A DNA stretch of 64,000 bases from an uncultured Eudoraea sp. GTDB taxonomy: Bacteria > Bacteroidota > Bacteroidia > Flavobacteriales > Flavobacteriaceae. The notes below the pieces were generated by a model. That model did not search any database and had not been told where the DNA came from. It saw only the letters and a program-made list of their open reading frames with translations. The position numbers and the translations under genes are program-made. The stretch covers positions 61,223 through 125,222 of the forward strand of contig NZ_CANLGX010000007.1 in NCBI RefSeq assembly GCF_947490415.1. Reading direction: 5' to 3'. Below are positions 30,720-39,359 of the stretch, one piece after another (positions within the stretch are counted from its first letter, which is position 1; each line of letters opens with the position of its first letter).

Positions 30720-30784
30720 CAAAAATATTTTTCGGTATATTTAGATAATTAAACCACCTAAGTATAATTATTGATCATAAATAC

Positions 30785-32161
30785 ATGGAACCCAAAACAT
30801 TCAACATTAACAGGAGAAATTTTCTTAAAGGTGCTACAGCAGCGGCCGTATTATCTTCATTCGGAACATATGGATTTGAACTTATGTACAGAGATAAGCC
30901 CTGGCGAGTAGGACTTATTGGTGCCGGTTGGTACGGCAGCAGCGATCTTTTCAAGCTCATACAGGTGGCTAATGTAGAAGTTATAGCTATATGTGATGTA
31001 GACAGCAATTTTGTTGAGAACACGGCCAATCTCGTGGCCCAGCGTCAGAGATCAGGTAAAAAACCTAAAAAATATTCGGATTATCGGGAAATGCTGGCAA
31101 AAGAGGGTCTTGAAATTGTATTGATAGGCTCCCCGGACCATTGGCATGCACTCCAATGCATTGATGCCCTGAAGGCGGGGGCTCACGTTTATGTTCAAAA
31201 ACCTATTAGTGTTGATGTAATTGAAGGGGAAGCCATGGTAGCTGCCGCACGAAAGTATAATAGAGTTGTGCAAGTGGGGACGCAGCGCAAAAGCACTCCC
31301 CACTTAATACACGCCAAAAAAAATATTGTAGACACCGGGATGCTTGGAAAAATTTCTCATGTTGAGATGTGTTGTTATTTCCATATGCGTGCCAATGGAA
31401 ATCCTCCCGTTCAGGAAGTCCCGGATTTTCTGGATTATGAAATGTGGACAGGGCCCGCCCCGCTTAGACCATATGATGGCTTGCCGCACAAAAGATGGTG
31501 GCGGACTTTTATGGAATATGGTAATGGAATAATGGGTGATATGTGTGTTCATATGCTGGATACGGTTAGATGGATGCTGGACCTGGATTGGCCCAACCGC
31601 ATAAGTTCTACCGGAGGTATCTATGTTCAAAAGGACGGTAAATCCAATATTGCAGATACACAATCGGCTATTTTTGAATATGATGATCTCAACTGCATCT
31701 GGCAGCACAGAAGTTGGGGGACGCCAGATGACCCGGAATACCCCTGGTCATTTAAATTATTTGGTGAAAAGGGAACACTTTCCGGGAGTACTATGAAGTA
31801 CGATTTTGTTCCATACGGGGATGGTAAACCAATACACATGGATGTAGTATACGAAAAAGAGAAATATCCCGAAGATTTAACGGAAAAGGACATAGAACTT
31901 AATGCGGCTCCGGCCACGAGGTTGCATATGCTCGATTTTCTGGCGGCTATAGATAAAGGAACAAAACCGGTTGCAGATATTTTGGACGGTCACATTTCAA
32001 CAGCCAGTTGTATTCTTGCAAATATGTCTATGGAAGTTAAAAGACCTTTGATCTATGACCCTAAAAATTTTGTGGTAGTTAATGATTTAGAAGCGACAAA
32101 ATTATTGCAAAGACCTTATCGCAGTCCATACGAACATCCCCATCCGAACCAGTTTATTTGA
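30785..32161 (+). CDS. Tat-exported Gfo/Idh/MocA-family oxidoreductase
   Basis: A 458-residue dehydrogenase-fold protein. The N-terminus carries a twin-arginine signal (INRRNFLKGATAAAVLSSF), so it is exported folded with its cofactor, as for glucose-fructose oxidoreductase. The Rossmann domain (about 40-165) has LIGAGWYGSSDL and ends with the catalytic YVQKPISVD lysine. The alpha/beta substrate domain follows (about 170-390, with HKRWWRTFMEYGNGIMGDMCVHMLD). Related Bacteroidota enzymes oxidise sugar C3 hydroxyls or hydrolyse glycosides through a bound NAD. It lies just outside the mannan locus, convergent with an esterase gene, and could supply the same pathway; this is inference. Confidence 0.88.
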   Translation: MEPKTFNINRRNFLKGATAAAVLSSFGTYGFELMYRDKPWRVGLIGAGWYGSSDLFKLIQVANVEVIAICDVDSNFVENTANLVAQRQRSGKKPKKYSDYREMLAKEGLEIVLIGSPDHWHALQCIDALKAGAHVYVQKPISVDVIEGEAMVAAARKYNRVVQVGTQRKSTPHLIHAKKNIVDTGMLGKISHVEMCCYFHMRANGNPPVQEVPDFLDYEMWTGPAPLRPYDGLPHKRWWRTFMEYGNGIMGDMCVHMLDTVRWMLDLDWPNRISSTGGIYVQKDGKSNIADTQSAIFEYDDLNCIWQHRSWGTPDDPEYPWSFKLFGEKGTLSGSTMKYDFVPYGDGKPIHMDVVYEKEKYPEDLTEKDIELNAAPATRLHMLDFLAAIDKGTKPVADILDGHISTASCILANMSMEVKRPLIYDPKNFVVVNDLEATKLLQRPYRSPYEHPHPNQFI

Positions 32162-32177
32162 TTGAAATTCGGTTATA

Positions 32178-33122
32178 TTAAAATTGGAGCGTCCATTCGT
32201 ACAGATGCTGAGTCCACCTGCTAAGACTTTGGTGCTTCGTGGCTAATGAGAAGCCATGCCCTCCTTCCGGATAAATATGAAGTTCTGCCGGCACTCCTTT
32301 TTGGTTTAGAGCCCGAAAAAATAACAGACTGTTCTGAGGCGGCACAGCTTTATCATCTGCTGCATGGAAAAGAATTGTTGGAGGCGTATTCTCTGAAACC
32401 TGAAGTTCATTTGAAAAGTACCTAATACTTTCATTATCCGGCTCATCACCCAATAGGGCCTTTTTTGATCCGCTATGGACTAAAGAATCAGAAAAGGATA
32501 TCACGGGATAAACCAATGCCATATAATCGGGTCGGGCACTTAATAAATCGGCACCGTCTACATACTTATATACCTCATCATCAAAATGAGTCCCAAGCGT
32601 AGATGCAAGATGCCCGCCAGCAGAAAATCCAATAATGCCTATCTTGTTATCATCAATATTCCAGTTTTTTGCCATATACCGTGTAAGCCTCATGGCCCTT
32701 TGTGCATCCTGCAAAGGAACAAACTGGTTATTTTCCAAGGATTTTGAAATAGGTAACCTATACTTTACCACTATTCCTGCAATTCCTTTTGAATTCAAAA
32801 ATTTGGCAATATCACTACCCTCCCAGTCATAAGCAAGAATATGGTACCCCCCTCCCGGGAAAATTAACATTGCCTTACCCGTACTATTGGCTTCAGATGG
32901 TAAATACACCTCTATTTGGGGATATTGCACATAACTTATCCTTTGAATAGCACCTTTTTCGAGTATCTCGACTTCATCAGATTCAATTCGGTTGGGAACA
33001 GCATCTGCAGGCCAAAGAGGCAAAATGGTGTCCTGGGGATAAGCACAATGCATAAGCATAAATGAAATTAAAAAAGCATATATTATCCTAATCTTTTGAC
33101 TGTTTTTCTTTGGTTTAGCCAT
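32178..33122 (-). CDS. Secreted alpha/beta-hydrolase, probable carbohydrate esterase
   Basis: A 314-residue protein with signal region IIYAFLISFMLMHCAYPQD (possibly a lipoprotein). The alpha/beta-hydrolase fold shows the oxyanion motif FPGGGYHILAYDWEG, the nucleophile elbow GFSAGGHLAS, acid DDKAVPP and base PEGGHGF. This type is often called acetylxylan esterase or BD-FAE-like and removes acetyl or similar groups from plant and algal polysaccharides. The start at 33122 is chosen over an upstream ATG at 33182, which would overlap the vanX-like gene and put twenty unlikely residues before the signal. It is encoded 13 bases after that gene, on one transcript. Confidence 0.85.
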   Translation of the reverse strand: MAKPKKNSQKIRIIYAFLISFMLMHCAYPQDTILPLWPADAVPNRIESDEVEILEKGAIQRISYVQYPQIEVYLPSEANSTGKAMLIFPGGGYHILAYDWEGSDIAKFLNSKGIAGIVVKYRLPISKSLENNQFVPLQDAQRAMRLTRYMAKNWNIDDNKIGIIGFSAGGHLASTLGTHFDDEVYKYVDGADLLSARPDYMALVYPVISFSDSLVHSGSKKALLGDEPDNESIRYFSNELQVSENTPPTILFHAADDKAVPPQNSLLFFRALNQKGVPAELHIYPEGGHGFSLATKHQSLSRWTQHLYEWTLQF

Positions 33123-33135
33123 CTCTGAAATTTGT

Positions 33136-33870
33136 CTAATTACATTCCCATTTAAAATCTGCAATGCGGTCATTGGAAGCACTGGAGAGGTTGTAATGCC
33201 ACCACTCCGTCCTTACTGACCAAAATCCGTATTTTTCCATAGTTTCCTTTAAGACCTTTCTGTTTTTCAGGATTTCCTTAGGTAAATCGGTATTATCGTG
33301 ATATGCCTTTTTACCAAAGAAATCAAAATCGGTGCCCATATCCAATTCATCTCCGCTTAATGTTTCCAGGGTAATATCTACGGCACCCCCTTTATTATGG
33401 ATGGAACCCTTAACAGGATTCGCCACATACTGCGGGTTCGGGACAATCTCCCACATTTTATACTGCACAGAATTAGGCCGGTAGCAATCATAAAACTTAA
33501 TTTTGTATCCCTGCTTTATAAAATCATTGTTTGCCTTAATTAAGGCCTTTGCGGTCTTTACTCGCGTATAGCATTCTGCACAGTTGTAAACTTTGGCTTT
33601 TAAAAAATTGTTTTCTGTGGCATATCTAAGATCATATTCAAAGTCACTGCTATAGTCGGCTAAACGCACGAAAGTAGTATCAGCTATGTCAACTAAAGAT
33701 TTGAGCGCGTCTTCCCTGGGAGCAATTCTTGATTGTGTTTGTGCGTCCAAAACAATAACTGAATCTGATTCGGTATCTAATACCTTCTCTTTTACCGATT
33801 TTTCTTTGCACGCGGTAAAGAGGATAATAAAACAAAAAAATGTGATGGTTTTCAAAAGTGATTTCGGCAA
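33136..33870 (-). CDS. VanX-type D-alanyl-D-alanine dipeptidase (M15D), lipoprotein
   Basis: A 244-residue exported zinc dipeptidase. The leader ends LLFTACK, a lipobox with cysteine near residue 21. Catalytic features are FYDCYRPNSVQ (the conserved arginine), SIHNKGGAVD (the SxHxxGxAxD zinc motif) and TEWWHY (the ExWH glutamate and third zinc ligand). In cell-wall recycling, members cleave D-Ala-D-Ala. Only resistance clusters use it against glycopeptides, and no vanA or vanH homologue is present here. It shares a transcript with the downstream esterase gene. Confidence 0.92.
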   Translation of the reverse strand: MPKSLLKTITFFCFIILFTACKEKSVKEKVLDTESDSVIVLDAQTQSRIAPREDALKSLVDIADTTFVRLADYSSDFEYDLRYATENNFLKAKVYNCAECYTRVKTAKALIKANNDFIKQGYKIKFYDCYRPNSVQYKMWEIVPNPQYVANPVKGSIHNKGGAVDITLETLSGDELDMGTDFDFFGKKAYHDNTDLPKEILKNRKVLKETMEKYGFWSVRTEWWHYNLSSASNDRIADFKWECN

Positions 33871-34067
33871 TTGAATAGTTTAATTACGAAGTTAGAGAAA
33901 ATTAAAAACACATGTACTTCTAATAACTCATTTCTATTCTAAAGTATTTTTTTCAAAAATTTTCCCAGATTCAAATTATAATGTCTGATGTGGACTGCAT
34001 GAGATAAAAATCAGATCGAATAATGATTCAATTTAGTTAGAGATTCTATTAATTTTTGAGGAACTTT

Positions 34068-35207
34068 ATGGATGAATACACACCCATGCGTAAAAACATT
34101 ACATATTGGATTAAAATTATTCTTTTATTGGTTCTCCTGCAGTCCTGTAAATCGACAACTACCTTAATGAAACAGGAAGCTACTCTGGCTGACAAAATGG
34201 GAAGCAGACAAACTGAATACTTATACAACAGAATTAAAGAGATTGCCAAAGTCGGTTATGCATTTGGACACCAGGATGCCACGGCTTATGGTATGGGCTG
34301 GAAAAACGATGGTAGTATAAAAAGAAGTGATGTTCATGATGTCTCCGGAGCGTATCCCGCAGTTTACGGCTTTGAATTAGGGCATATAGAATTGGGACAT
34401 TCAATAAATCTTGATACCGTAGATTTTAAACTAATGCAAAAGCTCATCCAAAGAGCTCATAAGATGAGAGGAATCGTCACCTTAAGCTGGCATCCTGATA
34501 ATCCGGTATCAAAAAAAAGTGCCTGGGATACTACCGCTGCGGTTACTGAAATCCTTAAAGGAGGAAATTTACACAATGAATACAAGGAATGGCTCTCTAA
34601 ACTGGCGAACTTTATGAACGAGCTTAAAGATGAATCAGGCAATAGCATTCCTGTCGTTTTCAGGCCATTTCATGAAATGAATGGTGACTGGTTCTGGTGG
34701 GGTAAAGGCAATTGCAGCCCGGAAGAATATATTAGTCTTTGGAGAGAAACCTTTGATATTCTTACCAAGGAATATAGCGTTCACAATATGCTTTATGCCT
34801 ACTCCCCTAATACCTTAGAAAAAAAAGAGGATTATCTTAAATATTATCCAGGTGATTTATATGTAGACATATTGGGAATTGACATCTATCAACACGGCAG
34901 CTCTGAAGAGTTTATTGAGGCCCTTAAAAACGATATTGGTCTGTTACAAAAAATAGCGACCGATAAAAACAAACCGTATGTTCTTTCAGAGGCTGGCTTA
35001 AATGAAATCCCAATTGCCAACTGGTGGACCGAGGTTCTAGATCGGCATATAGCCAAAAGCGGGATTTCCTGGGCTTTATTTTGGAGAAATGCGTGGCCAA
35101 ACCACTATTTTGCTCCATATCCCGGACAAGCCAGTGCATCAGATTTTATTTTATATAAAAATTTATCACATGTCTTATTTCTGAATGATGTTAAAAAAAT
35201 CAGGTAG
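34068..35207 (+). CDS. GH26 endo-beta-mannanase, lipoprotein
   Basis: A 379-residue secreted glycoside hydrolase. The leader ends LLVLLQSCK, a clear lipobox, placing it on the envelope surface or in the periplasm. The GH26 TIM barrel shows GHQDATAYGMGW, LSWHPDNP, FRPFHEMNGDWFWWG with the acid/base Glu at about 203, and VLSEAGL with the nucleophile Glu at about 308. It cuts beta-1,4-mannan, most likely releasing mannobiose. The ATG at 34068 follows a GAGGA at 34058-34062; an ATG at 34086 is also possible. It opens the plus-strand mannan operon, and its 3' end overlaps the epimerase gene by 23 bases. Confidence 0.93.
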   Translation: MDEYTPMRKNITYWIKIILLLVLLQSCKSTTTLMKQEATLADKMGSRQTEYLYNRIKEIAKVGYAFGHQDATAYGMGWKNDGSIKRSDVHDVSGAYPAVYGFELGHIELGHSINLDTVDFKLMQKLIQRAHKMRGIVTLSWHPDNPVSKKSAWDTTAAVTEILKGGNLHNEYKEWLSKLANFMNELKDESGNSIPVVFRPFHEMNGDWFWWGKGNCSPEEYISLWRETFDILTKEYSVHNMLYAYSPNTLEKKEDYLKYYPGDLYVDILGIDIYQHGSSEEFIEALKNDIGLLQKIATDKNKPYVLSEAGLNEIPIANWWTEVLDRHIAKSGISWALFWRNAWPNHYFAPYPGQASASDFILYKNLSHVLFLNDVKKIR

Positions 35208-36438
35208 CAAAGACAAAAAACCAGCCGAGAAGCGAGATATAAGTCATGACAAATTTATAAAGCAATCAGTACAGGAACTTGCAAATATTCTAAGCTTTTG
35301 GCAATTAAATACAGTCGATAATTCCTTCAGTGGCTTTTATGGAAGGCGCGATCATTTTAACAGGCTTATCCCAAAAGCTCATAAAGGAATTATACTTAAT
35401 ACACGGATTCTTTGGTCTTTTTCAGCAGCAGGAAATTTTTATGGCAATAACCAATATCTGGAGATTTGTGGCCGGGCTTTTTCTTATTTAAAAGACAAAT
35501 TTAAAGATGAGGAATATGGCGGGGTGTATTGGATGGTGGATTACAAAGGCTTCCCATCAATAACAAGAAAACAAACTTACGCCCAGGCTTTTACCATTTA
35601 TTCCCTTGCTGAATACTATAAATATTCCCGGGACCAAAATGCACTGGACTGGGCATTTGAAATTTTTTATCAATTAGAGAGAATAGCTCTGGACCATAAT
35701 TCAGGGGGGTATATTGAATGCTTTACACGCGATTGGGAGCCCATAGAGGATATGAGACTCAGTGAAAAGGATCTCAATGCCAGTAAGACGATGAATACCC
35801 ATTTGCATATTCTTGAGGCCTACACTACCTTATTCGAAGTAAGCAGGAATGAAAAAGTAGGCAGCGCCCTCGAGAATTTAATCTATTTGGTTTTAGACAA
35901 ATTCTTGACGAAAGATGGCCACTTTAAATTATTTTTTAGCAGCGACTGGAACTCTTTGTCTACCGAAGCATCTTTCGGGCACGATATTGAAGCCGCCTGG
36001 TTATTGATTAATGCCGCTCGTGAATTGGGCAATAAAGAGTTAATTATATCTACAGAATCCATAGCAGTTTCCATAGCCGATTCTTTCTTAAAGAATGCCC
36101 TGGATTGTGATTATGGAGTTTATAACAACATGGATTTGCACACTAAGCAAGTAGACACGGATAAACACTGGTGGCCACAGGCCGAGGCCATTGTTGGTTT
36201 ATTGTATGTGTGGAATATAACGGGAATAAATAAATACCTTGATATTGCCAGTGGCATCTGGACTTTTATTGAACAAACAATTATAGACAAAACAAATGGG
36301 GAATGGTTTTTTAGGGTTAATAAAGAAGGTGTACCTTATGAGAATGAAAATAAGGTTGGTCCCTGGAAATGTCCCTACCACAACAGCAGGGCTTGCATGG
36401 AAATTGCAAGGCTATTGAAACAACCCGGATTGAACTAA
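35185..36438 (+). CDS. AGE-family epimerase, probable cellobiose/mannobiose 2-epimerase
   Basis: A 417-residue (alpha/alpha)6-barrel protein lacking any signal, so cytoplasmic. Conserved histidines stand in NTHLHILEAY (H206), SFGHDIEAAW (H266), KHWWPQAEA (H328) and CPYHNSRACMEI near the C-terminus, as in cellobiose 2-epimerases. Next to GH26 and a mannosylglucose phosphorylase, its likely reaction is mannobiose to mannosylglucose. The N-terminus carries a lysine-rich extension of about 18 residues. Translation starts inside the GH26 gene (23-base overlap), pointing to translational coupling between a secreted and a cytosolic step. Confidence 0.9.
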   Translation: MMLKKSGSKDKKPAEKRDISHDKFIKQSVQELANILSFWQLNTVDNSFSGFYGRRDHFNRLIPKAHKGIILNTRILWSFSAAGNFYGNNQYLEICGRAFSYLKDKFKDEEYGGVYWMVDYKGFPSITRKQTYAQAFTIYSLAEYYKYSRDQNALDWAFEIFYQLERIALDHNSGGYIECFTRDWEPIEDMRLSEKDLNASKTMNTHLHILEAYTTLFEVSRNEKVGSALENLIYLVLDKFLTKDGHFKLFFSSDWNSLSTEASFGHDIEAAWLLINAARELGNKELIISTESIAVSIADSFLKNALDCDYGVYNNMDLHTKQVDTDKHWWPQAEAIVGLLYVWNITGINKYLDIASGIWTFIEQTIIDKTNGEWFFRVNKEGVPYENENKVGPWKCPYHNSRACMEIARLLKQPGLN

Positions 36439-36460
36439 AAACAACAAATAATTTAAACAA

Positions 36461-37591
36461 ATGAAAACAAGTATCCTATTATTGCTAATTTTTTGTTCTT
36501 TAACGGCTATCTCCTGTAAGGAGAATAATAAAGAAAAACCTAAGGCAACGGTTAGTGAGGCAGATATATGGATGCTTGGCTTCGAAAAAACGGATATAAA
36601 TCCTATTATGACAGCAGATTCCAGTTATGTTTTCATGGACCCCGTAACAAAAGAGGATGTACAATGGCAAAAAGCCGATGTATTTAACCCCGCGGCCGTG
36701 GTGCGGAATGACACTGTTTTTATGCTCTTTAGGGCCGAGGATAACCCTGAAGCCATTTTGGGAGGAAGAACCTCACGCATTGGTCTTGCATACAGCACAG
36801 ACGGAATAAATTTCAGCAAATACCCCGAACCGGTTTTATATCCAAAAGAAGATGAATTTCAGAAGTGGGATTACCCCGGGGGCATCGAAGATCCAAGAGT
36901 AGTTGAAATGCCCGACGGGACTTACCTAATGATGTATACGAGCTGGAACAAAGATGTGGCCAGATTGTCAAGTGCTACATCAAAAGACCTTAAGAATTGG
37001 ACCAAGCATGGGCCGGTTTTTGAAAGTTTTCAAAAAGGGAAATTTAATAATATCTGGAGTAAATCCGGATCAGTAGTAACAGAGTTAAAAAATGGACGGC
37101 TAATCGCTAAAAAAGTAAATGGTAAATTTTTAATGTATTGGGGAGAGTTATTTGTCAATTTAGCACAATCTGAGGACGGTATCGATTGGGAGCCTTATTT
37201 GGATAAAGAAGGTGAACTATTGCATGTTTTTACTCCTTCTATTGGTGAATTTGACAGTCATTTAACCGAACCCGGACCTCCTGCGCTTTATACGGAACAT
37301 GGAATACTTTTGCTTTACAATGGCAAAAATCTAAGTGGAGAAGGCTCCAGTAATAAAGTAGCTGAGGGCACTTATTGCGGAGGTCAGGTATTATTTGATG
37401 TTAAAGATCCATCCCGGTTTATCAAAAGACTTGAGGAGCCGTTTATATGCCCGAGTCTACCGCATGAAACCAGCGGGCAGTACAAGGCGGGGACCACTTT
37501 TATTGAAGGTTTGGTCTTTTATAAAAATAAATGGTTTCTTTATTATGGTACGGCTGACAGTATGGTAGGATTGGCTGTGAAATCGGATTAA
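36461..37591 (+). CDS. Exported GH130-family protein (beta-mannoside hydrolase or phosphorylase), lipoprotein
   Basis: A 376-residue five-bladed beta-propeller. The leader ends LTAISCK with the lipid-attached cysteine at residue 19. GH130 signatures are LFRAEDNP, RTSRIGLAYSTDG, YPGGIEDPRVV with the probable catalytic aspartate D144, and MYTSWNKDVARLSSATS. Export is unusual for a phosphorylase, because no phosphorylated product can be kept outside the membrane. Known exported GH130 members hydrolyse beta-1,2-mannosides, so this one may trim mannosides in the periplasm. It is co-transcribed with the mannanase, epimerase and sulfatase genes, with 22- and 1-base gaps. Confidence 0.88.
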   Translation: MKTSILLLLIFCSLTAISCKENNKEKPKATVSEADIWMLGFEKTDINPIMTADSSYVFMDPVTKEDVQWQKADVFNPAAVVRNDTVFMLFRAEDNPEAILGGRTSRIGLAYSTDGINFSKYPEPVLYPKEDEFQKWDYPGGIEDPRVVEMPDGTYLMMYTSWNKDVARLSSATSKDLKNWTKHGPVFESFQKGKFNNIWSKSGSVVTELKNGRLIAKKVNGKFLMYWGELFVNLAQSEDGIDWEPYLDKEGELLHVFTPSIGEFDSHLTEPGPPALYTEHGILLLYNGKNLSGEGSSNKVAEGTYCGGQVLFDVKDPSRFIKRLEEPFICPSLPHETSGQYKAGTTFIEGLVFYKNKWFLYYGTADSMVGLAVKSD

Positions 37592-37592
37592 A

Positions 37593-39356
37593 ATGAATTT
37601 GAATATAAGTTTCCTGTTACTTCTATTATTCCTGGGGTGTGATACTAAAGAGGAAGGTGGAACAACAGTAAAACGGCCAAATATTGTTTTAATTATAGCA
37701 GATGACCAGGGATGGGGCGATCTAAGTATAAGCGGCAACAGCAATCTCAGCACGCCTAATATTGATGCGCTGGCCCAAAATGGTGTTTCTTTTGAAAATT
37801 TCTATGTTCAGCCTGTTTGTTCTCCTACCAGGGCCGAGATACTATGCGGCAGGCAATTTCAAAGACTTGGAGTTTATGGCACTTCTGCCGGCGGTGAAAG
37901 GCTGAATCTGGACGAAACCACAATTGCTGAGGTATTTAAAAAGGCAGGTTACCAAACAGCAGCCTATGGCAAATGGCACAGTGGCATGCAACCCCCTTAC
38001 CATCCTAATTCACGAGGATTTGATGACTTTTATGGTTTTGCTTCCGGGCATTGGGGTAATTATTTTGATCCGCTCATAGAGCATAACGGCAAACTGGTAA
38101 AAGGAAAAGGGTTTTTGGCAGATGATCTCACCAATAGAGCCCTGGAATTTATAATTAAGAATAAGGAAAAGCCCTTTTTACTTTATGTTCCCTATAACAC
38201 ACCTCATAGCCCAATGCAGGTTCCAGACAAGTATTGGAATAAATTCAAGGATAAGGTATTAACTGAAAAACACCGGGATACCATTATTGAGGATCCCAAC
38301 TTTACAAGGGCCGCACTTGCCATGGTGGAGAATATTGATGATAATGTTGGCAGGATAATAAATAAACTCCAGGAATTAAATTTAGAGGAAAATACCATTA
38401 TCGTATACCTCTCAGACAATGGTCCCAACGGATGGCGTTGGAATGCCGGAATGCGCGGTAAAAAAGGTTCTGTAGACGAAGGTGGTGTGCGTAGTCCTTT
38501 GTTTATCAGTTGGAAAAACACCATCCCAACTTCCAAAAACATAACTCAGATAACAAGCGCTATTGATATCCTACCTACTTTGGCCGGTTTAGCCGGTATT
38601 GAGGTAAAAACTCAAAAACCCCTGGATGGACTTAATACGGAGCCCCTGATTTTTGAAGAAAATCCTTCCTGGGAATCCCGATTTATTTATAACCAATGGA
38701 ATGATAAAACCAGCGTGAGATCACAGGAATTTCGATTGGATGATGAAAACCGGCTTTACCATATTCCATCAGATTTAGGCCAGACACGCGATGTGGCCAA
38801 AGATTACCCCGAGGTGTATATCTCTCACTTAAACGCAAAAGAGAATTGGCAAAAAGAAGTGCCTGTTGCTTCTAAGGCAATAAGGCCATTTACCATGGGG
38901 CATTCAAAATTTATAACTACCCAACTCCCTGCACGTGACGGAATTGCTCATGGTGGAATTAAACGAAGCAACAAATATCCAAATTGTTCCTTTTTTACAA
39001 ATTGGAAGAATCTTGGCGATTCCATCACCTGGGATGTAGAGGTTTTGTCAGATGGTGACTATGAAGTTATTCTGTATTATACCTGTACTAAAAAAAATGT
39101 TGGATCTACCATCCTGCTTGAATTAGATTCCGATAGTCTTAGTAAAAAGATTACTGAATATCATGATACGCCACTCAGCGGTATGGAAAATGACCGGATT
39201 CCCCGAATTGAATCCTATATAAAAGATTTTAAACCTGTTTCCATGGGAATAATGAAATTAAAAAAAGGTAAAGGGCAACTTACCCTTCGGGCATCGGAAA
39301 TAATTGGTGAAGAGGTTATAGATTTTCGATTGCTGCTTTTTAATAAGTTGAATTAG
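37593..39356 (+). CDS. S1-family sulfatase, lipoprotein, with extra C-terminal domain
   Basis: A 587-residue formylglycine sulfatase. The lipobox is LFLGC at 16. The metal site begins IADDQG (D37, D38), and the modified residue is C76 in CSPTRAEILCGR, followed by KWHSG and SDNGPNG. About 120 C-terminal residues after the catalytic domain (from about 465) form an extra beta-rich domain (TWDVEVLSDGDYEVILYY onward) that may bind carbohydrate. Co-transcription with mannanase, epimerase and GH130 suggests it desulfates a mannan backbone or side chain. No sulfatase-maturing enzyme is encoded in the window, so activation depends on one elsewhere. It ends three bases from the convergent sulfatase gene. 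Confidence 0.93.
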   Translation: MNLNISFLLLLLFLGCDTKEEGGTTVKRPNIVLIIADDQGWGDLSISGNSNLSTPNIDALAQNGVSFENFYVQPVCSPTRAEILCGRQFQRLGVYGTSAGGERLNLDETTIAEVFKKAGYQTAAYGKWHSGMQPPYHPNSRGFDDFYGFASGHWGNYFDPLIEHNGKLVKGKGFLADDLTNRALEFIIKNKEKPFLLYVPYNTPHSPMQVPDKYWNKFKDKVLTEKHRDTIIEDPNFTRAALAMVENIDDNVGRIINKLQELNLEENTIIVYLSDNGPNGWRWNAGMRGKKGSVDEGGVRSPLFISWKNTIPTSKNITQITSAIDILPTLAGLAGIEVKTQKPLDGLNTEPLIFEENPSWESRFIYNQWNDKTSVRSQEFRLDDENRLYHIPSDLGQTRDVAKDYPEVYISHLNAKENWQKEVPVASKAIRPFTMGHSKFITTQLPARDGIAHGGIKRSNKYPNCSFFTNWKNLGDSITWDVEVLSDGDYEVILYYTCTKKNVGSTILLELDSDSLSKKITEYHDTPLSGMENDRIPRIESYIKDFKPVSMGIMKLKKGKGQLTLRASEIIGEEVIDFRLLLFNKLN

Positions 39357-39359
39357 ATT

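Noticed and set aside
33136..33870. VanX-like gene as a vancomycin-resistance determinant
   Set aside because: No vanH, vanA or two-component partner is present; the lipoprotein form is usual for cell-wall recycling in this phylum.
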